Positions 21,161-30,963 of a stretch of 64,000 nt of DNA are shown piece by piece. This DNA comes from Competibacter_A sp002352125 (lineage in GTDB: Bacteria; Pseudomonadota; Gammaproteobacteria; Competibacterales; Competibacteraceae). Numbering within the stretch: position 1 is the stretch's first letter; each line of letters starts with the position of its first letter. The position numbers and the translations under genes are program-made. Location: NCBI GenBank assembly GCA_035441325.1, contig DAOROA010000011.1, positions 21,558 through 85,557 of the forward strand, in the 5' to 3' direction. The notes below the pieces were generated by a model. The model had not been told where the DNA came from and ran no database searches. It saw only the letters and a list, made by a program, of their open reading frames with translations.

Positions 21161-23854
21161 ATGGCTACGCTTCAAAAAAAACAAATTTCCGTTCTGACGA
21201 TGAACACCATGGCTTTCGCGGTGAATTTCGCCGTGTGGGTCATGTTTTCCGTGATTGGGATCAAGATCAAGGCCGAACTGAATCTCAATGAAACCGAATT
21301 TGGTCTGCTGGTCGCGACGCCGATTCTGACCGGCTCGCTGGTGCGCCTGCCGCTGGGCATCCTGACCGACCGGTACGGTGGCCGGAGCGTGTTCCTCATC
21401 CAGATGCTCCTGGTGGCGATACCGACCTGGTTGGTGTCCTACGCCACCGAGTACTGGCAATATCTGGTGCTGGGCCTGTTCGTCGGGCTGGCAGGTGGTT
21501 CGTTCGCGGTTGGCATCGCCTATACCTCAGCGTGGTTCAGCAAGGAGCGACAAGGCACGGCGATGGGTATCTTCGGCGCCGGCAATGCCGGCTCGTCACT
21601 GACAAAATTCATCGCCCCGCTGATCATTGCCGCCACTGGTGCCTGGCAGATGGTGCCCAAAATCTACGCCGTCGCCATGGTGGTGATGGCCGTATTGTTC
21701 TGGTTTTTCACCTATGCCGACCCACTGCACGAGAAAGGTACTAACCAGAATCGCGCCCGCCCGACTCTGGGCCAGCAGTTGCTGCCGCTGATCGATCCGA
21801 GGGTGTGGCGTTTTGGCTTAGCCTACGCCTTCGTGTTTGGCGGGTTCGTAGCGCTGGCGCTGTGGCTGCCCAAGTACTATGTCGGTGAATACGGTCTGCC
21901 GCTGGCGACCGCTGCATTCTTGACCATCTTCTTCGATCTGCCCTCCGGCGCGATCCGCGCCTTGGGCGGCTGGGCCTCGGACAAGTGGGGTGGCAACACC
22001 GTGACTTGGTGGGTGCTATGGGTCAGCCTGATTTGCCTGTTCCTGCTCAGCTACCCACCGACCACGATGACCATTCACGGCATCAAGGGCGATGTATCGA
22101 TCAATTTGGGAATCGGCATCGTTTTTTTCACGGTATTGGTATTTCTGATCGGCTTGGCCCAAGGCTTCGGCAAGGCCAGTGTCTATCGCAGCCTGGCTGA
22201 TCACTATTCGGCCCAGATGGGTGTGGTGGGCGGCATCGTCGGCTTAATCGGTGGCTTGGGCGGCTTTGTCCTGCCGATCATGTTCGGGGTCGCGGCTGAC
22301 GCTATTGGCGTGCGCAGCAGTTGTTTCATGCTGATGTTCTTGCTGGTGGTTGTCACCATGATCTGGACTTGGGTGGCCGAAAGGAACGAACGCGAGGAGA
22401 TTTTGGAACGGCACGCCGATGCCCGCGCCGAACTGGAACAGGCACAGTTGATCGAGCACGTCCGGCCACGCCGGCATCTGCTGGTCGACTGGCGGCCGGA
22501 CGACGAGTCCTTCTGGGAGCAGACCGGACGACGCATCGCCAACCGCAATCTGTGGCTGTCGATGCCCGCCCTGCTGCTAGCGTTCGCCGTCTGGGTGGTG
22601 TGGAGCGTGATCGTGGTCGAATTGCCCCACATCGGCTTCCAGTTCACGCCCAATCAATTGTTCTGGCTGGCGGCGTTGCCCGGACTGTCCGGCGCCGTGT
22701 TCCGGATATTGTTCTCCTTCATGGTGCCGATCTTCGGCGGACGTAACTGGACCGTGTTCAGCACCGCGCTGTTGCTGTTACCGACCCTGTGGATCGGCGT
22801 CGCGGTGCAAGACCCGAATACCAACTACGCGGTATTCGTGGCCATCGCGCTGCTGTGCGGCTTGGGTGGCGGCAATTTCTCCTCCAGCATGGCGAACATC
22901 AGCTTCTTCTATCCACGGCGTTTGCAGGGCACCGCGCTGGGATTGAACGCCGGTATCGGCAATCTGGGCGTGGGTTTGGCGCAGTTGATCGCACCGATTG
23001 CGGTGTACGGCGGGGCGCTACTAGTGCTGGGCGGTAGCGCGCAAAGCCATACCGACGGCGGCATCACGACCTCGATTTGGGTGCAGAATGCCGGTTTCAT
23101 CTGGGTTCCGTTCATCGTGCTGGCCGCCATCGCGGCGTATTTCGGCATGGATAACATCGCCAGCGTCAAGGCCGGTTTCGCCGAACAGGCCGCGATCTTC
23201 AAGCACAAGCATCAATGGCTGATGAGCTGGCTCTACATCGGCACTTTCGGCTCCTTCATCGGTCTGGCCGCTGGCTTCCCGATGTTGGTCAACACCGTCT
23301 TCCCCGGAGTAGACGCCTTTCAATTCGCCTTCATCGGTCCGCTGCTGGCGGCGTTTGTCCGGCCTATCGGCGGTTGGCTGGCGGACCGGCTGGGCGGCGC
23401 GATCATCACCTTCACCATCTTTCTGATCATGGCGGTCGCGCCGCTGGCCGCTACCGCTTTCCTGCCGGGGGCACACGGCGGGGGCAACGTCATCGGTTTC
23501 GTCGCCATGTTCCTGGTGTTGTTCCTCGCCGCCGGCATCGGCAACGGTTCCACCTTCCGCATGATCCCGATCATCTTCCGCACTCTGCGCGAGCGGCGGG
23601 TCACTGATCGGAATGATGAAACAGCGTTGGAACAGGCGCGCCGCGATGGCGCGACCGAAGCCGCCGCCGCCATGGGGCTCAGCGCGGCAGTCGCCGCTTT
23701 CGGTGGGTTCTTCATTCCCATCGCTTACGGCGCTTCCATCGAACTGACCGGCGGTCCGCAAGGCGCGTTGGTCTTCTTTAGCGTGTTTTACCTGAGTTGC
23801 GTGCTGGTGACCTGGCGGTGGTATTCCCGCAAGGAGGCCGAAGTTCCGTGTTGA
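21161..23854 (+). CDS. narK: NarK1-NarK2 fusion nitrate/nitrite transporter
   Basis: 897 residues: two complete MFS nitrate/nitrite porter halves in one chain. The first half (about 1-410) resembles the NarK1 type (RLPLGILTDRYGGR, GNAGSSLTKFIAP). A hydrophilic linker rich in charged residues (about 410-450) carries no TM segment. The second half (about 450-897) resembles the NarK2 type (GLGGGNFSSSMANISFFYPRRLQGTA, NAGIGNLGVG, AGIGNGSTFRMIP). Each half carries the nitrate-signature glycine-rich motif. In Paracoccus such fusions combine a proton-linked nitrate importer with a nitrate/nitrite antiporter. It is the first gene behind the FNR-type promoter. Confidence 0.9.
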   Translation: MATLQKKQISVLTMNTMAFAVNFAVWVMFSVIGIKIKAELNLNETEFGLLVATPILTGSLVRLPLGILTDRYGGRSVFLIQMLLVAIPTWLVSYATEYWQYLVLGLFVGLAGGSFAVGIAYTSAWFSKERQGTAMGIFGAGNAGSSLTKFIAPLIIAATGAWQMVPKIYAVAMVVMAVLFWFFTYADPLHEKGTNQNRARPTLGQQLLPLIDPRVWRFGLAYAFVFGGFVALALWLPKYYVGEYGLPLATAAFLTIFFDLPSGAIRALGGWASDKWGGNTVTWWVLWVSLICLFLLSYPPTTMTIHGIKGDVSINLGIGIVFFTVLVFLIGLAQGFGKASVYRSLADHYSAQMGVVGGIVGLIGGLGGFVLPIMFGVAADAIGVRSSCFMLMFLLVVVTMIWTWVAERNEREEILERHADARAELEQAQLIEHVRPRRHLLVDWRPDDESFWEQTGRRIANRNLWLSMPALLLAFAVWVVWSVIVVELPHIGFQFTPNQLFWLAALPGLSGAVFRILFSFMVPIFGGRNWTVFSTALLLLPTLWIGVAVQDPNTNYAVFVAIALLCGLGGGNFSSSMANISFFYPRRLQGTALGLNAGIGNLGVGLAQLIAPIAVYGGALLVLGGSAQSHTDGGITTSIWVQNAGFIWVPFIVLAAIAAYFGMDNIASVKAGFAEQAAIFKHKHQWLMSWLYIGTFGSFIGLAAGFPMLVNTVFPGVDAFQFAFIGPLLAAFVRPIGGWLADRLGGAIITFTIFLIMAVAPLAATAFLPGAHGGGNVIGFVAMFLVLFLAAGIGNGSTFRMIPIIFRTLRERRVTDRNDETALEQARRDGATEAAAAMGLSAAVAAFGGFFIPIAYGASIELTGGPQGALVFFSVFYLSCVLVTWRWYSRKEAEVPC

Positions 23855-23919
23855 AGAGGGAACCTCCCGAGCGAAAACCCGTTTGGATCGACAATTAAAA
23901 TTACAGAGGTTTCAAGACC

Positions 23920-25536
23920 ATGGCAGACATCAGAGAATGGCGCGTGGAAGACCCCCAATTTTGGGACGCCACGGGCAAAAGCGTCGCCAACCGCAATCTG
24001 TGGATTTCCATCCCCAGCTTGCTGTGCGGTTTCGCGGTGTGGATCTACTGGAGCGTGATCACCGTCCAGATGCTCAACGCCGGATTTCCGTTCAAGCCGG
24101 CGGAGCTGTTCACTCTAGCGGCCATCGCCGGTCTGACCGGGGCGACCCTGCGCATCCCGTCGAGCTTCTTCATCCGCATCGCCGGCGGCCGCAATACCAT
24201 CGTCTTCACCACGGCGCTCTTGATGATTCCGGCACTCGGTACCGGTATCGCCTTGCAGAGTAAAGAAACGCCGTTATGGATGTTCCAACTGCTGGCGTTT
24301 CTGTCCGGGTTTGGCGGCGGCAATTTCGCCTCCAGCATGTCCAACATCAGCTTTTTCTTTCCCAAGCGGATGCAAGGTTTGGCCTTGGGCTTGAACGCTG
24401 GCTTGGGCAACGCCGGCGTGACCACCATGCAGATTCTGGTGCCGCTGGTGATGACATTTCCCTTGCTGGGTTCCTTCGGCGGCGAGCCGGTGACGCTGGT
24501 GCAAGCGTCCGGCTCGCTGATCGGCAAGATTCCCGCCGGAGCGCCGACGTATATCCAGAACGCCGGTTTCGTTTGGCTGTTTTTGTTGGTGCCATTGGCC
24601 TTCGTCGGCTGGCTCGGCATGAATAACATCCGCACCGATGAGGTTTCGCCGTACATCGGTTCGCCTCTGGGCGCGATATCCAAGATCGTGGGGATGTTGT
24701 TGATCGGCTTCATCGTCGCTGGCGTGGGTTTGTATTTGATCCTGCCGGCGCCGGCAGGTCTTGGGTTGCCTTCGTGGACCAAGTGGGTGGTATTGCCCGG
24801 CGTCATCGCGCTGACCGTGTTTCTGCTCAAATTGATTCCCGGCGAAATCAAGCCCAACCTGCAACGGCAATATCTGATTTTCGGCAACAAACACACTTGG
24901 GTCATGAGCGTGATCTACACCATGACCTTCGGTAGTTTTATCGGCTACTCCGCCGCTTTCGCCTTGGCGATCAAGGTGATTTTCGGCTTCAGCCACATCG
25001 CTGGCGCGGATGGCGTGCTGACCCATACCACCGTCAATCCCAACGCTCCCAGCGCGCTGATGTATGCCTGGATGGGGCCATTCATCGGGGCGCTGATTCG
25101 ACCGATCGGCGGCTGGATTTCCGATAAAGTGGGTGGCGCGCTGGTCACCCAGATCATCACCGTGGTGATGATCGCGGCGGCGCTGGGCGTGGCGTACTAC
25201 ATGAACGCTGCCTATCAATCGGCGACGCCGGAACAGTATTTCATGCCATTCTTCCTGCTGTTCCTGACCCTATTCGCGGCCAGCGGCATCGGCAACGGTT
25301 CCACCTTCCGCACCATCGCCATGGTGTTTCCCAAAGAGCAAGCCGGTCCGGTGCTCGGTTGGACCTCGGCGGTGGCTGCCTATGGCGCGTTCATCATCCC
25401 GCAGGTATTCGGCGAGCAGATCAACGCGACCACGCCGGAATACGCGCTTTACGGCTTCGCCGTTTTCTACTTCATCTGCCTGGTGCTGAACTGGTGGTAC
25501 TACCTCGGCCCCAAGGCGGAATTCAAGAATCCCTGA
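23920..25536 (+). CDS. narK: NarK2-type nitrate/nitrite antiporter
   Basis: 538 residues, MFS, about 12-14 predicted TM helices. The N-terminal WRVEDPQFWDATGKSVANRNLWISIPSLL and the nitrate-signature segments GFGGGNFASSMSNISFFFPKRMQG and ASGIGNGSTFRTIAMVFP are typical. It resembles the second half of the preceding fusion protein closely, so the locus holds two NarK2-like units. It is expected to exchange nitrite for nitrate across the inner membrane. It starts 65 nt after the fusion gene and ends 31 nt before narG, consistent with one operon. Confidence 0.9.
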   Translation: MADIREWRVEDPQFWDATGKSVANRNLWISIPSLLCGFAVWIYWSVITVQMLNAGFPFKPAELFTLAAIAGLTGATLRIPSSFFIRIAGGRNTIVFTTALLMIPALGTGIALQSKETPLWMFQLLAFLSGFGGGNFASSMSNISFFFPKRMQGLALGLNAGLGNAGVTTMQILVPLVMTFPLLGSFGGEPVTLVQASGSLIGKIPAGAPTYIQNAGFVWLFLLVPLAFVGWLGMNNIRTDEVSPYIGSPLGAISKIVGMLLIGFIVAGVGLYLILPAPAGLGLPSWTKWVVLPGVIALTVFLLKLIPGEIKPNLQRQYLIFGNKHTWVMSVIYTMTFGSFIGYSAAFALAIKVIFGFSHIAGADGVLTHTTVNPNAPSALMYAWMGPFIGALIRPIGGWISDKVGGALVTQIITVVMIAAALGVAYYMNAAYQSATPEQYFMPFFLLFLTLFAASGIGNGSTFRTIAMVFPKEQAGPVLGWTSAVAAYGAFIIPQVFGEQINATTPEYALYGFAVFYFICLVLNWWYYLGPKAEFKNP

Positions 25537-25567
25537 GCGGCCCTGCCCCCACAATGAGGTGATCGCT

Positions 25568-28500
25568 ATGAGTCATTTTCTCGACCGGCTGAATTTCCTA
25601 AAGAAAGTCACCGATACCTTCTCCGGCGAGCACGGTATCGTCACTAACGAGGATCGCGGCTGGGAAGACGCCTACCGCGCCCGCTGGCAACACGACAAGA
25701 TCGTGCGTTCCACCCACGGCGTGAATTGCACCGGCTCTTGTAGCTGGAAGATTTACGTCAAGAACGGGCTGGTGACCTGGGAAACCCAGCAGACCGATTA
25801 TCCGCGCACCCGCGACGATCTGCCCAACCACGAGCCGCGCGGCTGTCAGCGCGGCGCATCCTATAGCTGGTACCTATACAGCGCCAATCGGGTGAAGTAC
25901 CCGATGGTGCGCGGGCGGTTGCTCAAGCTGTGGCGCGCGGCGCTGGCGGAGAAGAAAGACCCGGTGGACGCTTGGGCCTCCATCGTCGAAGACCCGGCCA
26001 AGGCAAACGAATACAAGACCAAGCGCGGCCTGGGCGGCTTCGTCCGCGCTACCTGGGACGAGGTCAACCAGCTCATCGCCGCCGCCAACGTCTACACCGC
26101 CAAGCAGTACGGCCCGGATCGGATCTACGGCTTCTCGCCGATTCCGGCGATGTCGATGGTGTCCTACGCCGCCGGTTCCCGTTATCTGTCGCTGATCGGC
26201 GCCGCTTGCGGTTCGTTCTACGACTGGTACTGCGACCTGCCGCCAGCCAGCCCGATGATTTGGGGCGAACAGACCGACGTGCCGGAATCCGCCGACTGGT
26301 ACAACTCCACCTTCCTGATGATGTGGGGTTCCAACGTCCCGCAGACCCGCACCCCGGACGCCCACTTCATGACCGAGGTGCGCTACAAAGGCGCCAAGAC
26401 GGTGGTGGTCTGCCCGGATTATTCGGAAGCCTCCAAGTTCGCCGACATCTGGCTGCACCCCAAACAGGGCACCGACGCCGCCGTGGCGATGGCGATGGGC
26501 CATGTCATCCTGCGCGAGTTCTATCTCGACGGCAAATCGGACTATTTCACCGATTACGTCCGCACCAAGACCGATTTTCCCTGCTTGGTGCTGCTGGAGC
26601 AGCGGGCGGATGGCAGCTACTTCAACGGCCGCTTCCTGCGCGCGTCCGATCTGGCTGGCAGCGCCGAGCAGGCCAACAATCCGGAGTGGAAGACGCTGGC
26701 TTTCGACGAAAACAGCGGCAAGCTGATCGTGCCCAACGGTTCCATCGGTTTCCGCTGGGGCGAGAAAGATGGGATGGTCGGCAAGTGGAATCTGGAGCCG
26801 AAGGAATCCCTGACCGGCGCCGAAACCCAATTGCGGCTGTCGGTGAACGAAATCCGGGACGAAGTGGTTCCAGTCGCCTTCCCCTATTTCGGTTCCACCC
26901 AGCACCCGCATTTCGCTTGCACCCGTCACGACCCCATTCAGGTGCGCAACGTGCCGGCGAAGAAGGTCAAGCTGGCGAACGGTTCCGAAGCGCGGGTCGC
27001 TACCGTGTATGACTTGACCCTGGCCCAGTACGGTCTCGACCGGGGTTTGGGCGGTAGCAACGCCGCTAGCAGCTACGACGACGATGTGCCCTATACCCCA
27101 GCCTGGCAGGAGGCGATTACCGGCGTGCCGCGCGCCCAGATCATCGCCGTCGCCCGCCAGTTCGCCGAAAACGCCGACAGAACCCACGGCAAGTCGATGG
27201 TTATCATCGGCGCGGCGATGAACCACTGGTATCACATGGACATGAATTACCGGGGCGTCATCAACATGCTGATGATGTGCGGTTGCGTCGGCCAGAGCGG
27301 CGGCGGCTGGTCGCACTACGTCGGCCAGGAGAAGCTGCGCCCGCAAACCGGCTGGACCGCGCTGGCGTTTGCGCTGGACTGGCACCGTCCGCCCCGGCAC
27401 ATGAATTCCACCTCGTTCTGGTACATCCACAGCAGCCAGTGGCGGCACGAAAAGCTGGCGATGACCGAAGTGCTCTCGCCGCTCGTCGATCCCCAGCAGT
27501 GGCAAGGCACGCAGATCGATTACAACGTGCGCTCGGTGCGGATGGGCTGGCTGCCCAGCGCCCCGCAATTCGACCAGAATCCGCTGGCAGTCGCCAAAGC
27601 GGCGGCGGCGGCGGGCGAGGAACCCGCTCCCTACGTCGTCAAAAATTTGAAATCCGGCAAGCTCGGCTTCGCGTTCGAAGACCCGGACAATCCGGCCAAC
27701 TTCCCGCGTAATCTGTTCGTCTGGCGTTCCAACCTGCTCGGTTCTTCCGGCAAGGGTCACGAGTATTTTCTCAAGTACCTGCTGGGCACCACCCACGGCG
27801 TGCAGGGTAAGGACTTGGGCGAGGAAGGCGGCGAGAAGCCGCTGGAGGTGCAATGGCGCGATGCCGCGCACGGCAAGCTCGATTTGCTGGTGACGCTGGA
27901 TTTCCGCATGTCCACCACCTGCATGTATTCGGACATCGTGCTGCCGACCGCGACCTGGTACGAAAAGAACGACCTCAACACCTCCGACATGCATCCGTTC
28001 ATCCATCCTCTGAGCGCAGCGGTAGACCCGGCTTGGGAATCGCGGACCGACTGGGACATCTTCAAGGGCATCGCCAAGGCGTTCTCGGCAACCTGCCCCG
28101 GTCATCTCGGCGTGGAGAAGGACATCGTCGCTCTACCGACCCTGCACGACACCCCGACCGAATTGGCGCAACCGCTCGATGTGAAGGATTGGAAGAAGGG
28201 CGAATGCGACCTGATTCCCGGCAAGACCGCGCCCAGCCTGGTCGTGGTCGAGCGCGACTATCCGGCCACTTACAAGAAATTCACCTCGCTCGGCCCGCTG
28301 ATGGACAAACTGGGCAATGGCGGCAAAGGCATCAGTTGGAACACCGAGCACGAGGTGGAGGCGCTGGCGACGCTGAACTACACGGTGCCGGAGGAAGGCG
28401 TCTCCAAAGGCCGGCCCCGGATCGAGACCGACATCGACGCCGCCGAGGTGATCCTAATGCTGGCGCCGGAGACTAACGGTCACGTCGCCGTGAAATCCTG

Positions 28501-29332
28501 GGCGGCGCTCTCCAAGATCACCGGCCGCGACCACACCCATCTCGCCATCCCCAAGGAGCACGAAAAGATTCGCTTCCGCGACATCGTCGCCCAGCCGCGC
28601 AAGATCATCTCCTCGCCGACCTGGTCGGGTCTGGAAGACGAGAAGGTCAGCTACAACGCCGGCTACACCAACGTCCACGAACTGATCCCGTGGCGGACCC
28701 TGACCGGCCGCCAGCAGTTCTATCAGGATCATCCCTGGATGCTGGGCTTCGGCGAGGCGATGTGCGCCTACCGGCCGCCGGTGGACATGAAGACGGTCGA
28801 GCCGATCATCGGCCAGAAACCGAACGGCAACCCGGAGATCGTGCTGAACTTCATCACCCCGCACCAGAAGTGGGGCATCCACAGCACCTACACCGACAAC
28901 CTGCTGATGCTCACCCTGTCGCGCGGCGGTCCGATCATCTGGATTTCCGAGGTGGACGCCAAGAAGGCCGGCATCGAGGACAACGATTGGATCGAGGCCT
29001 ACAACATCAACGGCGCCATCGCGGCGCGGGCCGTGGTCAGCCAGCGCGTTCCCGAAGGCATGTCGATGATGTACCACGCCCAAGAGAAGATCGTGAACAC
29101 GCCCGGCTCCGAAACCACCGGCACCCGGGGCGGCATTCATAACTCGGTCACGCGCACGGTGCTGAAGCCGACTCATATGATCGGTGGCTACGCCCAGCAG
29201 AGTTATGGTTTCAACTACTACGGCACCGTCGGCGCCAATCGCGACGAGTTCATCATCGTCCGCAAGATGGCCAAGATCGACTGGATGGACGACGAAGCAC
29301 CGTCCGAAGCCACCACCGCGGAGGCGCATTGA
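25568..29332 (+). CDS. narG: Respiratory nitrate reductase alpha subunit
   Basis: 1254 residues, the usual NarG length. The FS0 iron-sulfur ligand set (His plus Cys) is seen in HGVNCTGSCSWKIYVKNG with a further Cys in EPRGCQRGAS. The Mo-coordinating Asp lies in the invariant segment SFYDWYCDLPPASP. Catalytic-subunit motifs such as MNHWYHMDMNYRGVINMLMMCGCVGQ and the molybdopterin-binding C terminus are intact. NarG reduces nitrate to nitrite on the cytoplasmic face of the membrane. ATG 25568 is chosen behind GAGGTGA; an upstream GTG at 25559 is the alternative. Its stop overlaps the region of the narH start. Confidence 0.95.
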   Translation: MSHFLDRLNFLKKVTDTFSGEHGIVTNEDRGWEDAYRARWQHDKIVRSTHGVNCTGSCSWKIYVKNGLVTWETQQTDYPRTRDDLPNHEPRGCQRGASYSWYLYSANRVKYPMVRGRLLKLWRAALAEKKDPVDAWASIVEDPAKANEYKTKRGLGGFVRATWDEVNQLIAAANVYTAKQYGPDRIYGFSPIPAMSMVSYAAGSRYLSLIGAACGSFYDWYCDLPPASPMIWGEQTDVPESADWYNSTFLMMWGSNVPQTRTPDAHFMTEVRYKGAKTVVVCPDYSEASKFADIWLHPKQGTDAAVAMAMGHVILREFYLDGKSDYFTDYVRTKTDFPCLVLLEQRADGSYFNGRFLRASDLAGSAEQANNPEWKTLAFDENSGKLIVPNGSIGFRWGEKDGMVGKWNLEPKESLTGAETQLRLSVNEIRDEVVPVAFPYFGSTQHPHFACTRHDPIQVRNVPAKKVKLANGSEARVATVYDLTLAQYGLDRGLGGSNAASSYDDDVPYTPAWQEAITGVPRAQIIAVARQFAENADRTHGKSMVIIGAAMNHWYHMDMNYRGVINMLMMCGCVGQSGGGWSHYVGQEKLRPQTGWTALAFALDWHRPPRHMNSTSFWYIHSSQWRHEKLAMTEVLSPLVDPQQWQGTQIDYNVRSVRMGWLPSAPQFDQNPLAVAKAAAAAGEEPAPYVVKNLKSGKLGFAFEDPDNPANFPRNLFVWRSNLLGSSGKGHEYFLKYLLGTTHGVQGKDLGEEGGEKPLEVQWRDAAHGKLDLLVTLDFRMSTTCMYSDIVLPTATWYEKNDLNTSDMHPFIHPLSAAVDPAWESRTDWDIFKGIAKAFSATCPGHLGVEKDIVALPTLHDTPTELAQPLDVKDWKKGECDLIPGKTAPSLVVVERDYPATYKKFTSLGPLMDKLGNGGKGISWNTEHEVEALATLNYTVPEEGVSKGRPRIETDIDAAEVILMLAPETNGHVAVKSWAALSKITGRDHTHLAIPKEHEKIRFRDIVAQPRKIISSPTWSGLEDEKVSYNAGYTNVHELIPWRTLTGRQQFYQDHPWMLGFGEAMCAYRPPVDMKTVEPIIGQKPNGNPEIVLNFITPHQKWGIHSTYTDNLLMLTLSRGGPIIWISEVDAKKAGIEDNDWIEAYNINGAIAARAVVSQRVPEGMSMMYHAQEKIVNTPGSETTGTRGGIHNSVTRTVLKPTHMIGGYAQQSYGFNYYGTVGANRDEFIIVRKMAKIDWMDDEAPSEATTAEAH

Positions 29333-29334
29333 TC

Positions 29335-30888
29335 ATGAAAGTACGCGCACAAATCGCCATGGTCCTGAACCTGGACAAGTGCATCGGCTGTCACACCTGT
29401 TCGGTGACCTGCAAAAACGTCTGGACCAGCCGCGACGGCATGGAATACGCCTGGTTCAACAACGTCGAGACCAAACCCGGCATCGGCTACCCCAAGGAAT
29501 GGGAGAATCAGGATAAGTGGAACGGCGGCTGGAAGCGGCGCAAGGATGGCAAGATCGAACCGAAACAGGGCGGCAAGCTCAAGATTCTGGCCAACATCTT
29601 CGCCAATCCCGACCTGCCGGCCATCGACGACTACTACGAGCCGTGGGACTACGACTACGCGCATCTGCAAAACGCGCCGGAATCGAAAGCCATGCCGGTC
29701 GCCCGGCCCCGTTCCGCCATCAGCGGCGAGCGAATGGAAAAAATCCACTGGGGTCCGAACTGGGAAGAAATTCTCGGCACCGAATTCGCCAAACGTTCGA
29801 AGGACTACAACTTCGAGAGCGTGCAGAAGGAGATTTACGGCGAGTTCGAAAACACCTTCATGATGTATCTGCCGCGCCTGTGCGAGCACTGCCTGAATCC
29901 GGCCTGCGTTGCTTCCTGCCCCAGCGGTGCGATCTATAAGCGCGAGGAGGACGGCATCGTCCTGATCGATCAGGACAAGTGTCGCGGTTGGCGGATGTGT
30001 GTGTCCGGCTGTCCGTACAAGAAGATTTACTACAACTGGAATACCGGCAAGTCCGAGAAGTGCATCCTCTGCTACCCGCGCATCGAGTCCGGCCAGCCGA
30101 CGGTCTGCTCGGAAACCTGCGTGGGCCGCATCCGTTATCTGGGCGTGCTGCTCTACGATGCCGACCAAATCGAAAAAGCGGCCAGCGTTCTCGACGAAAA
30201 GAGCTTGTATCAGGCGCAACTGGACATCTTCCTCGATCCCTTCGATCCGGTCGTGCAAGCCGAGGCGCGCAAGGCCGGTATTCCCGAACCGTGGTTGCAG
30301 GCCGCCCAGGATTCGCCGATCTACAAGATGGCCATCGACTGGAAGATTGCCTTCCCGCTGCATCCCGAGTACCGCACTCTGCCGATGGTCTGGTACGTGC
30401 CGGCGCTGTCGCCGATCCAGGCTCGCGCCGAAGCCGGCCAGATCGGCATGAACGGCATCATCCCCGATGTCGGCTCGTTGCGGATTCCGCTGAAATACCT
30501 GGCCAACCTGCTGACCGCTGGGGACGAAAAACCGGTCAAGCTGGCGCTGGAGCGGATGCTGGCCATGCGTGCTTACATGCGGGCGAAGGTGGTGGATAAC
30601 GAGGTAAAGGAGGACGTGCTGAAAGCGGTCAATCTCCGCATCGATCAGGTCGAGTCGATGTACCGCTATCTCGCCATCGCCAATTTCGAGGACCGCTTCG
30701 TCATCCCCACCTCGCACCGCGAATACGCCAGCGCGACCTACGACGCCTTCGGCGAACGCGGCGGCTGCGGTTTCAGCTTCGGCAACGGTTGCTCGCCGGG
30801 GACGGACAAGACCAACCTGTTCGGTGGCAAGAAAGTCACCACGCGCCGGGCGGTTCCGATCAAGGTGGAACCGCCAACCAAGGCTTGA
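29335..30888 (+). CDS. narH: Respiratory nitrate reductase beta subunit
   Basis: 517 residues. Four Cys clusters bind three [4Fe-4S] and one [3Fe-4S] centres: CIGCHTCSVTCKNVW, CEHCLNPACVASCP, CRGWRMCVSGCPYKK (the Trp in place of a Cys marks the [3Fe-4S] centre of NarH) and CILCYPRIESGQPTVCSETC. It passes electrons from NarI haems to NarG. ATG 29335 has GGAGGC about 9 nt upstream; a TTG at 29329 overlaps the narG stop. Ends before a short hairpin and narJ. Confidence 0.95.
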   Translation: MKVRAQIAMVLNLDKCIGCHTCSVTCKNVWTSRDGMEYAWFNNVETKPGIGYPKEWENQDKWNGGWKRRKDGKIEPKQGGKLKILANIFANPDLPAIDDYYEPWDYDYAHLQNAPESKAMPVARPRSAISGERMEKIHWGPNWEEILGTEFAKRSKDYNFESVQKEIYGEFENTFMMYLPRLCEHCLNPACVASCPSGAIYKREEDGIVLIDQDKCRGWRMCVSGCPYKKIYYNWNTGKSEKCILCYPRIESGQPTVCSETCVGRIRYLGVLLYDADQIEKAASVLDEKSLYQAQLDIFLDPFDPVVQAEARKAGIPEPWLQAAQDSPIYKMAIDWKIAFPLHPEYRTLPMVWYVPALSPIQARAEAGQIGMNGIIPDVGSLRIPLKYLANLLTAGDEKPVKLALERMLAMRAYMRAKVVDNEVKEDVLKAVNLRIDQVESMYRYLAIANFEDRFVIPTSHREYASATYDAFGERGGCGFSFGNGCSPGTDKTNLFGGKKVTTRRAVPIKVEPPTKA

Positions 30889-30904
30889 ATCGAGGGCAAA
30901 CTCC

Positions 30905-30926
30905 CCTCTCCCGCCTGTGGGAGAGG
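30905..30926. repeat. GC-rich palindrome between narH and narJ
   Basis: CCTCTCCC (30905-30912) and GGGAGAGG (30919-30926) form a perfect 8-bp stem around GCCTGT, with extra C and G runs outside. It resembles the abundant CCCTCTCCC...GGGAGAGG intergenic palindromes of many proteobacterial genomes. In this operon position it could tune narH versus narJ message levels. Confidence 0.6.
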
Positions 30927-30963
30927 AGTTGGGGGTAAGGGCATACATAACCAAGGTGGAACG

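Noticed and set aside
23854..23920. Possible frameshift joining the NarK fusion with the next narK
   Set aside because: Each gene has its own complete N terminus, stop and start, and each NarK half is full length.
25874..28105. 743-codon open frame on the minus strand opposite narG
   Set aside because: It mirrors a perfectly conserved NarG reading frame; long antisense frames are expected in G+C-rich codon use, and the translation resembles no family.
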